Made by a program: the position numbers and the translations under genes. Under the pieces are notes generated by a model that saw only the letters and a list, made by a program, of their open reading frames with translations, had not been told where the DNA came from and did no database searches. From Furcasterigmium furcatum (Eukaryota > Ascomycota > Sordariomycetes > Glomerellales > Plectosphaerellaceae): a stretch of DNA of 64,000 nucleotides. The stretch's first letter is position 1; each line of letters begins with the position of its first letter. Shown here one piece after another: positions 20,321 to 31,462 of this stretch. The stretch is from NCBI GenBank assembly GCA_001599815.1, contig BCIA01000006.1, forward strand, positions 3,660,961 through 3,724,960, given 5' to 3'.

Positions 20321-23103
20321 AGATATCGGCCCCAAGTCGGTGCTGGGAAGAGACTCTCTCTCGACAGGTTGTAGTTAATGACACCTTGTATGAATACCAT
20401 TGACTCGTGGCCATGGAGGCCTCTCCATTGATGGGGTGCCACTCGCTTTGTGTGCTACCGATATCGTCTGATGCGCCGAAGAATCAAGCCTCGTGGGATG
20501 AGTTAAATTCAGGGGTATAGTCACCAACGTGGCGCACGGCCAAGCCTGCGGGAGCGTCGGGATATTATTCATGGAGGTCGACACCAGAACCCGCGACAGC
20601 GGGAATGTCATCTGTCAGCCCACAATTACACGCGCACATCTTCCTTCAGTGCTGGTGCTCATGCCGTCATGATGCAACCCGAACCCGCGTGAGTCGATGG
20701 GCACAGACGGACGCCGTCTCACGGAATTCCGCGCCATCGGGGAGATTTTGCAGCGTTACTTCGTGGGAAGAGCTGAGGTCCCCGGGAGATTGACGGGAAC
20801 CCCGGTTGTAGGTAAGATTGGGCATGTCGATCATGGCCCGCGGCCTGCTCCCGCGATGCAACGTCAGATTCTCCGAATGTTCCTATTTCCGGGCCTTGGA
20901 AGGATGTCTTCTCCATCGCGGAAGCAAACGAAAGCTTCGGGTTGTTTCCGTTGCGGTGGATTTCTCCCCTTCCATGAGGAAGTGGTTCATCTCGGTAATA
21001 AGTCACAGTGGCTTGGCTTGGAGGATGGCACTGGACCGTTCATATGGTGGTCGGGATCGACGGCGTGCGTTGGCGGCGGCGCCGCGAGGCGGGCCATTTG
21101 CCGGCGTTTCAGATTCTGTGCGGACCCGAGCAGGGAAGATTCTGTGCATTCATCTCAAATATCTCGGTGCAACTGTGCTCCCTGTCTTATTTGATGAACA
21201 TACTGCTTCTGTTTTTTTTTTTTTCTTCTGATGGGAGTTTATTCGTCGATGGCGGTAGATCCGGTCCTCGTGGAAGATTTCCATGGACTTGCACGCTGGA
21301 TGGACAACGGGCTGTTTCAAGCTTCATCGGATAAGACCAGAGAGCCGTGTGCCTCGGGCCTGGGGCTTCAGATGAATGTTGGGATTGCATCGCACATCGG
21401 ATGGCGTGCCGTCCCTGCGCCGACTCAAAATTCGCTAAGACGCCGCCAGCGACTTGACATGAACTTGCTTTTGGCCCCAACATGAGATCCTTCTAAGTAA
21501 GGTTGTTAGTCTGTTGAGCCTGGTCTCTGTTGAAACGGCGGTCGAGAGGCCAAGGCTGCACGCAGGCTCAGCTGGTGCTCGCTCATGACAGCCCACAATG
21601 ATACCTGTATGGACTCACTTCCAGAGCACGCAAAGCCCCAGCACGAGGGAGTCGAGGTGGTGCCACTGCCAGTGCGTAAAGTCAGAGCGTCAACGATGTG
21701 TTCGTCCAAGACTCGATGCCAAGGTCACGAGCACAGACGAGGACTTTGCCAACAGGGCAGCCGGAATGCCGGATCCCACCCCAGATTGCATTGTAACCTC
21801 AGATGGGTGCTGATGAGCTGGCTGAATGTCGGCCCTAAAAAAGGTTGAAGGGGTCCCTGGAGCAACATCACAGAAGTGACGGACGGATCTCGAGGCGGAG
21901 CGACTTTGTGAAGACGTCAAGGGTCAAGGTTCAATTCAGGGGTCCGTGTTCCTCGACAGGGATTGGGCGGGCATTCGTGCCGCTTGTGCAATTATGGTTG
22001 GCCGACTTTCCGCACTTCGGCCTTAGCAATTTGACGATTGGTTGAGATCGGCGCCGTTTGGCTTCCAATAGCCAATGAGAGAAAGCTTGTACCTGCATAG
22101 GTTCCGCCCGATTTTGTGCTCGCCCCTTTTTCGACGTTGGCGGTGTTGTGCTCGTCCATTGTTGATGGGCGAGTTGACAGGACAATTGACGGAGGTGATT
22201 CAAATACTCTCCCTTGAAAGACGGGGAAAACAAGCAAGAATAAAAAGGATAGACATGACATTATACTATTGAGGAGCTATGGCCACAATGACTCGACAAA
22301 ACGAAACAAACAATGCCCAATGACTTGGGACGAACGGGAACTGGTGAAGCGGCTTGCAGCCAGTGTTTCAAGTCGACCGTTGGCCTCGTTGGATTTTGTG
22401 CCACTTGTGCACGTTGCCGTCCTCCCAAGGCTTGCGCCTTCCTTCCCTGTTCCGACTTCTCTGCCCTGGCCAAGAATAGCAGGGGCGACCAGCGGAGCCT
22501 TCCCCAGGTCTGCGCACCTTCTGCTTGGTGCCGAATCCTCATAGTGTCACCTCATCCACGCACTCCTCGCTCTCCTCCCCTTCCCTTTTCACCACCCCTC
22601 CGCCAACTCTCCATCTCGGGTCCGGGTCCTCACCACCTTCGAGTCAGAAGTCAACCTCCAAACGAACTGCTGTTCTGCGCAGATTCATCCATTCTTTTTT
22701 CCTTCCAACCGACAATACGACCCAGTCGTCGTCGCCCACTTTCTTTCCCAACAACAACCGAGACCTTTCCCGAGTCCGTGACCGAATCGCGAACTCTTTC
22801 CCTGTCAATCTTCGCGCGACTTTCAACCTTCGAAAACCCTCGCCAGCGGCCAAGAGCCTGTTTCATTCGCTTCACTTCGCCCGCGTTCTCGAACCCTTCA
22901 TCCTCCGCTTCCAGGAACGCAACCAGGACCTGATCGGCCATCAGTCCCTGCCACCCCAGAGCCCACATTCCAGTTGCGCCAGCCTCTCTCTTGTTCGCCT
23001 GCGAATACAAACGGCGCATCGCAACAATTTCAGCCTCTTCTCTTGCGACCTTCCACCCCGACAATCCCGCCCCGGCCGGTGATCGTGCCGACCCCATATC
23101 GCC
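20321..23103. other. Intergenic region with pyrimidine-rich leader of the SH3 gene
   Basis: About 2.8 kb without a supported gene. A poly-T run sits near 21212-21226. From about 22550 to 22990 the + strand is strongly C+T-rich, the usual look of a fungal promoter or 5' leader, and it generates serine/proline-rich shadow ORFs. A Cys-rich short frame beginning at 22313 was judged chance. Confidence 0.5.
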
Positions 23104-25401
23104 ATGGTTCACCATCACCTCCACCGACGTGGTCATCTCGTCCTCGACCACGTCGACTTTCACCAGCACGAGCGTCGTGCGCCCCAATTTTGGGAGAAGG
23201 TCGAGGACACTTGGAACAGCTGGTTTGGGCCCGACGATGATGAGGAGGACAACTCCACCAACAACCGTCACCAAAACAATGACCGCCAGGCGAATGGAGG
23301 TAAGAAACGCTGTGTTTGCGCGTCCGACTTTCGGTCGCTTGAACACATTGACTGACTTGTATTAGCGAGCACTGTTGTTCGTACCGTCTTTCAGACCCTG
23401 ACGCCCACCTTCAGCGGTGAAATCGGCGGCTACCGCACCATTCGTGATGACGACGACGACGATGAGGAGACGACCACCAGAAGGACAAGGAACCCCCGTG
23501 AATCGACCACGCAGGCAGCCGGAGGCCCTGTTATGGCCACTGCTCGCACGACAACAACGTCCGAGGAGGAGTCAACTACCACGATCCCGTCTGTTATCAG
23601 CAAAATCACCAAGTCTAGTATCGAGACCACCCTCGCCGTCGCCACGAGCGCGCCCACTCTGGCCCCTTCGCCCACGAGGCCCATCGACGCCGATCGAGCC
23701 GGCAGCTCGCCCAGTGCCTCTGCCTCGTCCGCCGCCAGTGTGGCCGCCGACACGGGTCCCTCGACCGGCGCCAAGGCTGGCATTGCAATCGGCGTTCTTG
23801 CCGGCGTTCTCCTAATCGGTCTCCTCGCCTTCTGGCTCTTCAACCGTCGTAAGAAGCAGTTGGAGCGTGACCAGACACCCTCCGACGATGACCACGAAAA
23901 GATGAACCCCTTCGGCGCGCCCCAGCCGACCATTGCTGCTGTCCCGCCGCCCACGACCCAACGCAGCGGTCCTGCCCCGCGTCTCAGCCTGCGTCCCGTG
24001 ACCCAGTTCCTTCCTAACCTCAACTTCGACAAGCGTAACAGCAAGGGCGCTAACATGATGCTCAACTCGACACCTGCTGGTTATGACGATCGTCTGGCCC
24101 CAAGCAACAGCCAGGGCAGCCTCTGGGATAGGCCTACTACGAGCGAGAGCACCAACCCCAACAACCCCTTCGGACAACAGGCTGAGCGCGTCCCGACCCC
24201 CATTGCCGAAGAGCCTGCTAGCCCTCACCCTCTCTCTGAGAAGCCGCTTCCCCCTGGTCCCGAAACCATGTCAGCCGTGCCCTCCGCCGACCCCGTAACT
24301 CAAGATGCCGCGAGCTCGCACGCTCCTGCCATGGCCGCCGCTGTGGCAGGTGCGGCTGCTGGTGCCGTTGCCGCTGGTGCACTCACTCGCAAGGCCTCCA
24401 TCCGCCAGGATGGCCACAAGGCCCTCGACCTTACTCTCCCGCCTCCCCCTTCGGTCCTCCCTGCTGCCGGTCCTCCCAGCCCCGCTGGTACCGAATTCAG
24501 TGAAACCTCCCAATCCGGTGACCTGCCCGCCCAGGCTTCTGCTGGCGCTGCCGCTATTGCCGCCGCCGGTGGACCTGTTAACTCCATGGTCTACCGCGTC
24601 CAGCTCGACTTCAAGCCTACCATGGAAGACGAGATGGAGCTGCGCGCCGGACAGGTTGTCCGCCTTCTCCACGAGTATGACGATGGATGGGCACTCTGCA
24701 TCCGCCTCGACCGCTCTCAGCAAGGTGTTGTTCCCCGAACTTGCCTGTCCACCCGCCCAGTTAAGCCGAGACCCCAGAACGGCCCAGGACCCAACGGACC
24801 TGGACCCCGTGGTCCTCCTCGCGGTCCCGGCGGTCCCGGCGGCCCTCCTCGTGGCCCTGGACCCAACTTCCCTCCTGGCCAGCGACCCATGGGTCCTCAG
24901 GGCGGTCCTCATGGTGGTCCTCGTGGAGGGCCTCGTGGCGGCCCGCAATATCCTCGCCCTGAGTCCCCCATGCGACCCATGGGCCCTCCCGGCCGATCTG
25001 CCTCTCCGGCTGGTCGCTCAATGAGCCCTGGCCCTCGCGCCCAGTCTCCGGGTCCTCGTTTCCAAGGGCCTCCCGGTGGACGCCCTCGAAGCCCCAGCAT
25101 GGGCCCCCCTCGTTCTCAGAGCCCCGGCGGTATGGGTCCCCGCTCGCAGTCTCCCGGCCCCCGCTTCCAAGGACCTCCCGGTGGACGCCCCCGAAGCCCG
25201 AGTATGGGACCTCGGTCTGAGAGCCCTGCCGGTCGCAGCCGCATTCCCCAGCCCAGCCGCATGAACCCCGGCGGCTCGCCTCCGCAGCCAAGTGCCTTCC
25301 CGCCACAGGGCCGTTCCAGGGCTGCGTCTACAGCCTCGAACGCTTCCGGGCCTCCCACTGGCCCCGTTGCCCGCAAGCCGGTCCCCGGACAGGCTCTTTA
25401 G
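23104..25401 (+). CDS. Single-pass membrane protein with cytoplasmic SH3 domain
   Basis: Exons 23104-23299 and 23366-25401, intron 66 bp (GTAAGA...TTAG, codon split G|CG); 743 residues. The ATG at 23104 has a strong GCCATGG context. Order of parts: histidine-rich N-terminus (MVHHHLHRRG); acidic/polar stretch; Ser/Thr-rich segment with TVVRTVFQTLTPTFSG; one membrane span at about 203-223 (IAIGVLAGVLLIGLLAFWLF) followed by RRKK, which places the C-terminus in the cytosol; proline-rich region; SH3 domain at about 473-532 (YRVQLDFKP, DDGWALC, GVVPRTCL); and a 200-residue Pro/Gly/Arg tail. The tail contains a duplicated GPRFQGPPGGRPRSPSMGP unit encoded near 25051-25110 and 25156-25215. Likely a cortical scaffold or sensor linking the cell surface to SH3 partners. 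No conventional signal peptide is seen. Confidence 0.85.
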
Positions 25402-26215
25402 ATGATTTGGGCATTCGGTCGACGCGCCATGCGCGACGTACATAACACTACTGAGCCCTGGATGGCTACAATCTCTAGCGGTTTGGCGATAGATATGGGC
25501 ACCTGATGCGTTCTGGACAGCCACCAGGCAGGCGTTTTGAGAAGCTCGCACCAAAGAAACATACTGCGAAGCCTTCTGGACTTTGACGACGAACCGGACG
25601 ATGTTGGAATGACGATGGCTTATACCACCTTTTCTCTTCTTGTCACTCTTTCCTTCCTTCTTGGTACATTTGCGGCCCTCTTTCGGATAACCGCCTTCTT
25701 TTCTTTGACACAGAGGGTCTGGGGCGTTGTCGGACGGAGCAGCGGCCCCCGTGCCATCATCTCCGAACTGGCTTGCTTCCTGCTTAATGTGTATTTTGGC
25801 CTTTGCTGATCGTCTATACCAGACGAGAAACACAGGATGGGGGAGATGTAAAGGGGAAGATATGAGTCGACTTGAGAGCCGACAGAACTAGGCGAAATCC
25901 GCCTAGCTGCGTAGATAGAGAATCAAGCGCTCAATGCCAATATTCCCAAATGCACATGTGCTGAACTTCAGTTGTCTAGACTTGTCCAAGCCGTCTCATC
26001 ACCCCCACTTGTGATGTGAAGTTGGGTTGAGCATCCCCAGCATGGGGTGCTTATGTAAGCCAATCCCCGCCATAGATCGGCACCCGTTGACGCCGGCCAC
26101 CGAGTATCTCCACCAAAAAGTCCCGTCAAAAAATTTCCAGCGGGCGACCGACCAAGAGAAGTTCCATCTCCCATTCCTGGAACCGATCGAACGACGTTCA
26201 ATCAACAAGCACACG
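25402..26215. other. Intergenic region
   Basis: About 800 bp with the 3' end of the SH3 gene and the DBP4 promoter. A small hydrophobic frame at 25609-25809 (starting MTMAYTTFSLL) has no other support and is not annotated. Confidence 0.45.
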
Positions 26216-28729
26216 ATGGGACCGCGGGCGAAAGGCAAGGGCAAGCAGCCCCCGCCTCTGAAGCGAGATGTTCGACAGGAGAAGAGGAAGCAGATCCAGG
26301 AGAGCCTCGTGGTTCTGGAGAAAGCCATCGCCGAGTTTGTATGTTTCGAAGGACAGGCATGGGCCCGGAGAGCGAAGAAGAAGCTGACCATGTATCCCTC
26401 ACAGGACCCAAAGACAGCCGAAATCGCAAACTTCACAGACCTCCCGCTCTGCGAACCGACGAAAACCGGCCTCGATAAATCCCACTTCACGACCCTCACC
26501 GACATCCAGTCCCGCGCGATCCCTCTCGCCCTCAAGGGCAATGACATTCTCGGCGCGGCAAAGACCGGCTCCGGAAAGACCCTCGCCTTCATCATCCCTG
26601 TCCTCGAAAAGCTCTACCGTGCACGATGGACCGAGTACGACGGCCTCGGCGCGCTCATCATCTCCCCGACCCGCGAGCTGGCGGCCCAGATCTTCGAAGT
26701 CCTGCGCAAGGTCGGTCGCAACCACAACTTCAGCGCCGGTCTTGTCATCGGCGGCAAGAGCCTCAAGGAGGAGGCCGAGCGCCTGTCAAAGATGAACATC
26801 CTCGTGTGCACACCCGGCCGCATGCTGCAGCACCTCGACCAGACGGCCGGCTTCGACGTCGACAACCTCCAGATCCTCGTCCTCGATGAGGCTGACCGTA
26901 TCATGGACATGGGCTTCCAGTCCGCGGTCGACGCCCTCGTGGAGCATCTCCCGATCACCAGACAGACCCTCCTCTTCAGCGCGACGCAGAGCAAGAAGAT
27001 CTCGGACCTGGCGCGGCTCAGCCTCAAGGACCCGCAATACGTCAGCGTGCACGAGGAGACGACGCCGAAGAACCTGCAGCAGCACTACATCACTACGCCG
27101 CTGCCGGAGAAGCTGGACACGCTGTATGGGTTCATCAAGGCGAACCTCAAGAGCAAGATGATCGTCTTCTTCTCCTCGGGCAAGCAGGTCCGCTTCGTCT
27201 ACGAGAGCTTCCGCCACCTGTCGCCCGGTGTTCCCCTCCTGCACCTCCTCGGGAAGCAGAAGCAGCTGCAGCGAATGGAGATCACGCGACGGTTCGCCGA
27301 GGCGAATCACTCGTGCCTGTTCGCGACGGACGTTGTGGCTCGCGGAGTGGACTTCCCCGCCGTCGACTGGGTCGTCCAGGTCGACTGCCCCGAGGACGTG
27401 GACACGTACATCCACCGCGTGGGGCGGACGGCGCGGTACGAGCGCGACGGCAAGGCGGTGCTGTTCCTGGACCCGAGCGAGGAGGAGGGGATGCTAGCGC
27501 GGCTGGCGCAGAGGAAGGTGCCGGTACAGAAGATCACGGTCAGGGAGAGCAAGAAGCGTTCGGTGCGGAACCAGCTGCAGAGCATGTGCTTCCAGTACCC
27601 GGATCTCAAGTACCTCGGCCAGAAGGCGTTCATCAGCTACGCGAGGTCGGTGTATCTGCAGGGCGACAAGGAGGTGTTCAAGTTCAAGGAGCAGGACATG
27701 GACGGGTTCTCGGCGAGCATGGGGCTGCCGGGCGCGCCGCAGATCAAGTTCCAGAAGGGGGAGGATATGAAGAGGGTGAAGAACGCCTCGAGGGCGAACA
27801 TGTCGAGCGATGAGGAGAGCGAGTTCGAGGCCGACGGGACGGCGAAGCCCAAAAAGGAGAAGAAGAAGGAGATCAAGACCAAGTACGACCGGATGTTCGA
27901 GCGGACGAATCAGGACGTCCTGTCGGCGCATTACACCAAGGTTCTGGGCGACGGGACGGAGGAGAACGGCACACTCCCGGCGGAAGGGGACGATGACGAC
28001 GACGACTTCCTGTCTGTCAAGCGCGTGCTCGAGGGCGACCAGCTCGATGCCGCGGGCGACGGCGTGGAAGACCTCAAGATCAAGAAGCTCACGTTCGGCG
28101 ACAAGGAGTTCATCATCGACTCGAAGCGGCGGGAGAAAGCGCTCAAGTCAAAGAAGAAGATGCTCAAGTACAAGGGCACAGGCACGAAGCTGGTGTTCGA
28201 CGAGGACGGCCAGGCACACCCGCTGTACGAGCTGCAGAACGAGGACGACTTTGCCAAGGAGGGCCCCGCGGAGGAGCAGCGAGCCAAGTTCGTGGAGGGC
28301 GAGTCAGAGAAGGTCAAGGAGGCGGATCTGGACGACAAGCAGGCGGCCAAGGACAGGAGGCGGGAGAAGAGGCTGAAGCGCAAGGCGAGAGAGGCGGAGG
28401 AGAAGGGAGACATGCCGCGGGCGGGTCGGAGCGTGGCGCTTGCAGGGGAGCAGGCGGACGGGGAGGATCCGTTGGCGCTGCTGCGGTCGTTGCCGACGAG
28501 CAACAATGGTTATGCAGGGGCTAGCAGCGACGACGATGAGGGAGGCTCGGGTGGGGAGGAGGTGGATGACAGGCCCAAGAAGAAGCGCAAGTGGTTCCAG
28601 AAGGACGACAGCGATGATGAGGCGGAGAGGAGGTCGAAGAAGGGTGGCAAGAAAGTGTTCGAGATCCAGGAGGAACCGGAGACTCTCGAAGACTTGGAAG
28701 GACTCGCGATGGGGCTGCTGGACGATTAG
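26216..28729 (+). CDS. DBP4: DBP4/HCA4-type DEAD-box RNA helicase
   Basis: Exons 26216-26338 and 26405-28729; 815 residues. ATP-dependent RNA helicase of the nucleolus needed for 18S rRNA maturation and release of U14 snoRNA in yeast. Motifs in order: LTDIQSRAIP (Q motif), AKTGSGKT at about 93-100, PTREL, TPGRML, DEAD at 202-205, SAT, and HRVGRTAR. After the helicase core come the family's C-terminal extension and a lysine/acid-rich tail with RRREKRLKRKAREAEEKG. The 66-bp intron (GTATGT...CTGAC...CACAG) has a length divisible by three and no stop, so an unspliced message would insert 22 residues just before DPKTAEIANF. Splicing restores the family alignment (AIAEF-DPK). The in-frame extension upstream of 26216 is not family-like. 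Confidence 0.95.
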   Translation: MGPRAKGKGKQPPPLKRDVRQEKRKQIQESLVVLEKAIAEFVCFEGQAWARRAKKKLTMYPSQDPKTAEIANFTDLPLCEPTKTGLDKSHFTTLTDIQSRAIPLALKGNDILGAAKTGSGKTLAFIIPVLEKLYRARWTEYDGLGALIISPTRELAAQIFEVLRKVGRNHNFSAGLVIGGKSLKEEAERLSKMNILVCTPGRMLQHLDQTAGFDVDNLQILVLDEADRIMDMGFQSAVDALVEHLPITRQTLLFSATQSKKISDLARLSLKDPQYVSVHEETTPKNLQQHYITTPLPEKLDTLYGFIKANLKSKMIVFFSSGKQVRFVYESFRHLSPGVPLLHLLGKQKQLQRMEITRRFAEANHSCLFATDVVARGVDFPAVDWVVQVDCPEDVDTYIHRVGRTARYERDGKAVLFLDPSEEEGMLARLAQRKVPVQKITVRESKKRSVRNQLQSMCFQYPDLKYLGQKAFISYARSVYLQGDKEVFKFKEQDMDGFSASMGLPGAPQIKFQKGEDMKRVKNASRANMSSDEESEFEADGTAKPKKEKKKEIKTKYDRMFERTNQDVLSAHYTKVLGDGTEENGTLPAEGDDDDDDFLSVKRVLEGDQLDAAGDGVEDLKIKKLTFGDKEFIIDSKRREKALKSKKKMLKYKGTGTKLVFDEDGQAHPLYELQNEDDFAKEGPAEEQRAKFVEGESEKVKEADLDDKQAAKDRRREKRLKRKAREAEEKGDMPRAGRSVALAGEQADGEDPLALLRSLPTSNNGYAGASSDDDEGGSGGEEVDDRPKKKRKWFQKDDSDDEAERRSKKGGKKVFEIQEEPETLEDLEGLAMGLLDD

Positions 28730-29649
28730 GGGCACGGTGTGTGAAGATTTGGTACAGTTGTGTAGATACCCAATGGACAGAGAGAGCGCACGGCCTCAAG
28801 AGCTGAAGCCGATGCATGCACGATTAAGCATGGATTCCAGATGTGGTGGTGTGGTGATGATTCGGATAGGGGCTCAGGGGGTCGTGACTCGGGGGGCTTG
28901 AACGACTGCGCCAGATGAGTGGCGGTTGAAACGGTTCCGGAGGCTTCAAGCTCTGGCCCCCACGTGCACCGCAAAACCCATGCGCCAACGGTGAGGTGGG
29001 CGAAGATCTGCAGCGAGGAGGGATGACTGACAGGTGCTGCAGCACCTGCATGGCCGTTTCGAGGTAATATTTCGAGGTCCGTATCTCGACCGGCTTTTCG
29101 GGTGATGAGTTCCAGCGGCCAGTGTCGGGCCTACCGCCAGCTCCTCGTCCGGACGAGACACGTTGCTCTGTCGATCCCGCGTCGCATATTGAAACCGCTC
29201 AGCTATACATGAAAACTGTAGAAATAATATAAAGCTGGAATAAAATCCCTCGTTTCGTGGGTGAGCAGCCTCTGTCTGATCCGTCCTCAGCGAGCCCCGG
29301 CTCGAACAGGGAAGCCCAGTGGCATGTGCATGCCGAGACGGGGCCGACTCGGGGCGTTTTAGCGGAGTGGCTCAGTGGGAGACGGAAGGGGAAGTGCGGG
29401 AGGCCCCACCGAAGAAATGCCCCTCACATGATGACAGCCGCGGCCCGCACACTATCAACTGGAACCTTCGACTCGAAGCATGGACCTGACTCCATGTCTC
29501 CATCTCACCCGACTCCCGTCCGACTCGAGGCTAGTAAGGGTCCATCCAGTCCGTCCGTGACTCTCTCCTCGACAACAACATCCCGAATCACCACTCCTCC
29601 TCCAATGGCGCCCGCCACCCTGCCATAATCGCCCCCAGTCCTACGTACA
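28730..29649. other. Intergenic region
   Basis: About 900 bp with no supported gene. An A+T-rich patch at about 29200-29250 precedes the FAD1 leader. Confidence 0.45.
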
Positions 29650-30754
29650 ATGCCGAATGCCCCTCCATCCTCGACCCTGACACACCCCGCGCCGCTCGAA
29701 CCCTCCGCCGCCAACGGCGACAAAGCCCTCGGCATGGCCTCCATCACCGACTTTGCGCCCGCAGACCAGTCGCATCAGTCTCCGAGCGAATACCGGAAGA
29801 CAATATGCGCAGATGGTGATAGCGCCACTCTCCGCGCTGCCGCCGAAGACTGCGAGCGCCGGGTGAACGCCCTCCTAGCCCGCTCCCCCGACACAAAGAC
29901 CCTCGCGGCGGTCCAGGAGCAGGTCAAGATCGCCCTCGGCGTCATTGACGAGGCTCTCGACAAATACAGGCAAGTAGACTCCCTCCCACCCTGCGGAATT
30001 GGCTCCCACTGACCGACCGCTGGATACAGCCCCTCCCAGCTCTCTCTCTCCTACAATGGCGGCAAAGACTGCCTCGTCCTCCTCATCCTCCTCCTCGCCG
30101 CCCTCCCGAGACACTATGCGAAATCAACAGCCCCCACCCCGACAGACTCACAGCCGGCGAGAGACCCAGAGGCCTGGCCCCAGACCCTCCAATCCGTCTA
30201 CATCGTCTCTCCGCACCCCTTTCCCGAGGTCGACGACTTTGTCGAGCTGTCCACCAGCCGCTACGCCCTCGACCTCGCCCGCTTCCCCTCACCCATGAAG
30301 CCCGCCCTCTCTTCATACCTCGCCGCCCGGCCGGACGTCCGCGCCGTCTTTGTTGGCACCCGCCGCACCGACCCCCACGGCGAGCGCCTCACCCACTTCG
30401 ACATGACCGACGGCGACTGGCCGCGCTTCATGCGCGTCCATCCTGTGATCGACTGGCACTACGCCGAGATATGGGGGGTGAGTTCCACCTGCCTCCAAGC
30501 CCAGTTCCCCTAAAAGAAGCCCAGACCGTCTCACACTCAAAGTGCTAACACACCTGCCTCCTTAGTTCATCCGCGAAATCGGCGTCGAGTACTGCTCCCT
30601 CTACGACAAGGGCTACACCTCCCTCGGCGGCACGACCGACACCCACCCCAACCCGGCGCTGAAAAAGGCAAACGCCGGAGGCGAGGAATCCTCCCACCGC
30701 CCCGCCTACGAGCTGATGGACGACTACGAGGAGCGCCTGGGCCGAGACCGGTAG
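29650..30754 (+). CDS. FAD1: FAD synthetase (FMN adenylyltransferase)
   Basis: Exons 29650-29969, 30030-30477 and 30566-30754; 318 residues. Transfers AMP from ATP to FMN to make FAD; member of the PAPS-reductase-like superfamily, as yeast Fad1. The nucleotide-binding motif LSLSYNGGKDC begins exon 2; VFVGTRRTDPHGE, WPRFMRVHPVIDWHYAEIW and EYCSLYDKGYTSLGG follow, all hallmark blocks. The first intron (60 bp, 29970-30029) starts with GCAAGT, a GC-AG intron: only this junction restores KYSPSQLSLSYNGG. The second intron is 88 bp (GTGAGT...CTTAG). The N-terminal 60 residues are low-complexity and probably flexible. Cytosolic enzyme, essential in yeast. Confidence 0.95.
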
Positions 30755-31462
30755 CAAAGCTAGTAGACGAAAAATAAGAACCACGAAGAATTTCAGGCGG
30801 CGAAATTGGGGCGAGCATACCGCATCGGAGAAGGGAGCATGAGGTTCTAGAATATACCGTTCAAGAAAGACTCGATCTACGCGCATAGCATATACAGACA
30901 CATACCCGACCATCTGAGGCACCATGCGGGCGGAGAAGACAAATGTAGAAAACCAATATATAGACATGAACGGCTCATCCGCCACTCATCACGAAGCGCG
31001 CGCCGCATGTCCTGTCGCGGTTCGCCAGAATCATCATGTTCGCATGTCTATCGCCCTTGGTCCCGGAAACTCAAACAAGGGGGTATATCACCGAACCCCA
31101 AAACGCCAATGCCGACGGCCGGCCCCTTTCGCCCCCGTCGTCGTGCCCGGCGCGCGGTATATACAATCAACTCTAACAAGCGGCACAGGCAGACGTATAC
31201 AGACAGACACGGCAGGCGGCGGAATGCCTGCGGCGGGAAGAACCAAGCGCCAATACTCGTCAACAGCGACGGAACAGACCACGCCTGCTCGCGAGTGCAC
31301 ACATGCCCTGTGCAGAAAAGAAAAGAGCCCAAATGCAATGCAAAACCACGAAGCCAAAGCAACTCCTCATCCTGGAAAGCTCAAGCTCTATACCTAATCG
31401 CCCCCCTGTATCCCTGACGATTCAGATGCGAGCCTCGCGTCGTCACGCATGACGAACCCAGC
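30755..31462. other. Convergent 3' intergenic region
   Basis: About 700 bp between the 3' ends of FAD1 (+) and the SUN-domain gene (-). No gene seen; it presumably contains both terminators. Confidence 0.5.

Noticed and set aside
22313..22540. Cys-rich short frame resembling a zinc ribbon (CSQCF...CATCARC)
   Set aside because: Continues into the pyrimidine-rich leader with low-complexity sequence; no splice or homology support.
25609..25809. Small hydrophobic ORF after the SH3 gene
   Set aside because: Sits in the expected 3' untranslated region, encoded by a T-rich stretch that makes hydrophobic codons by chance.
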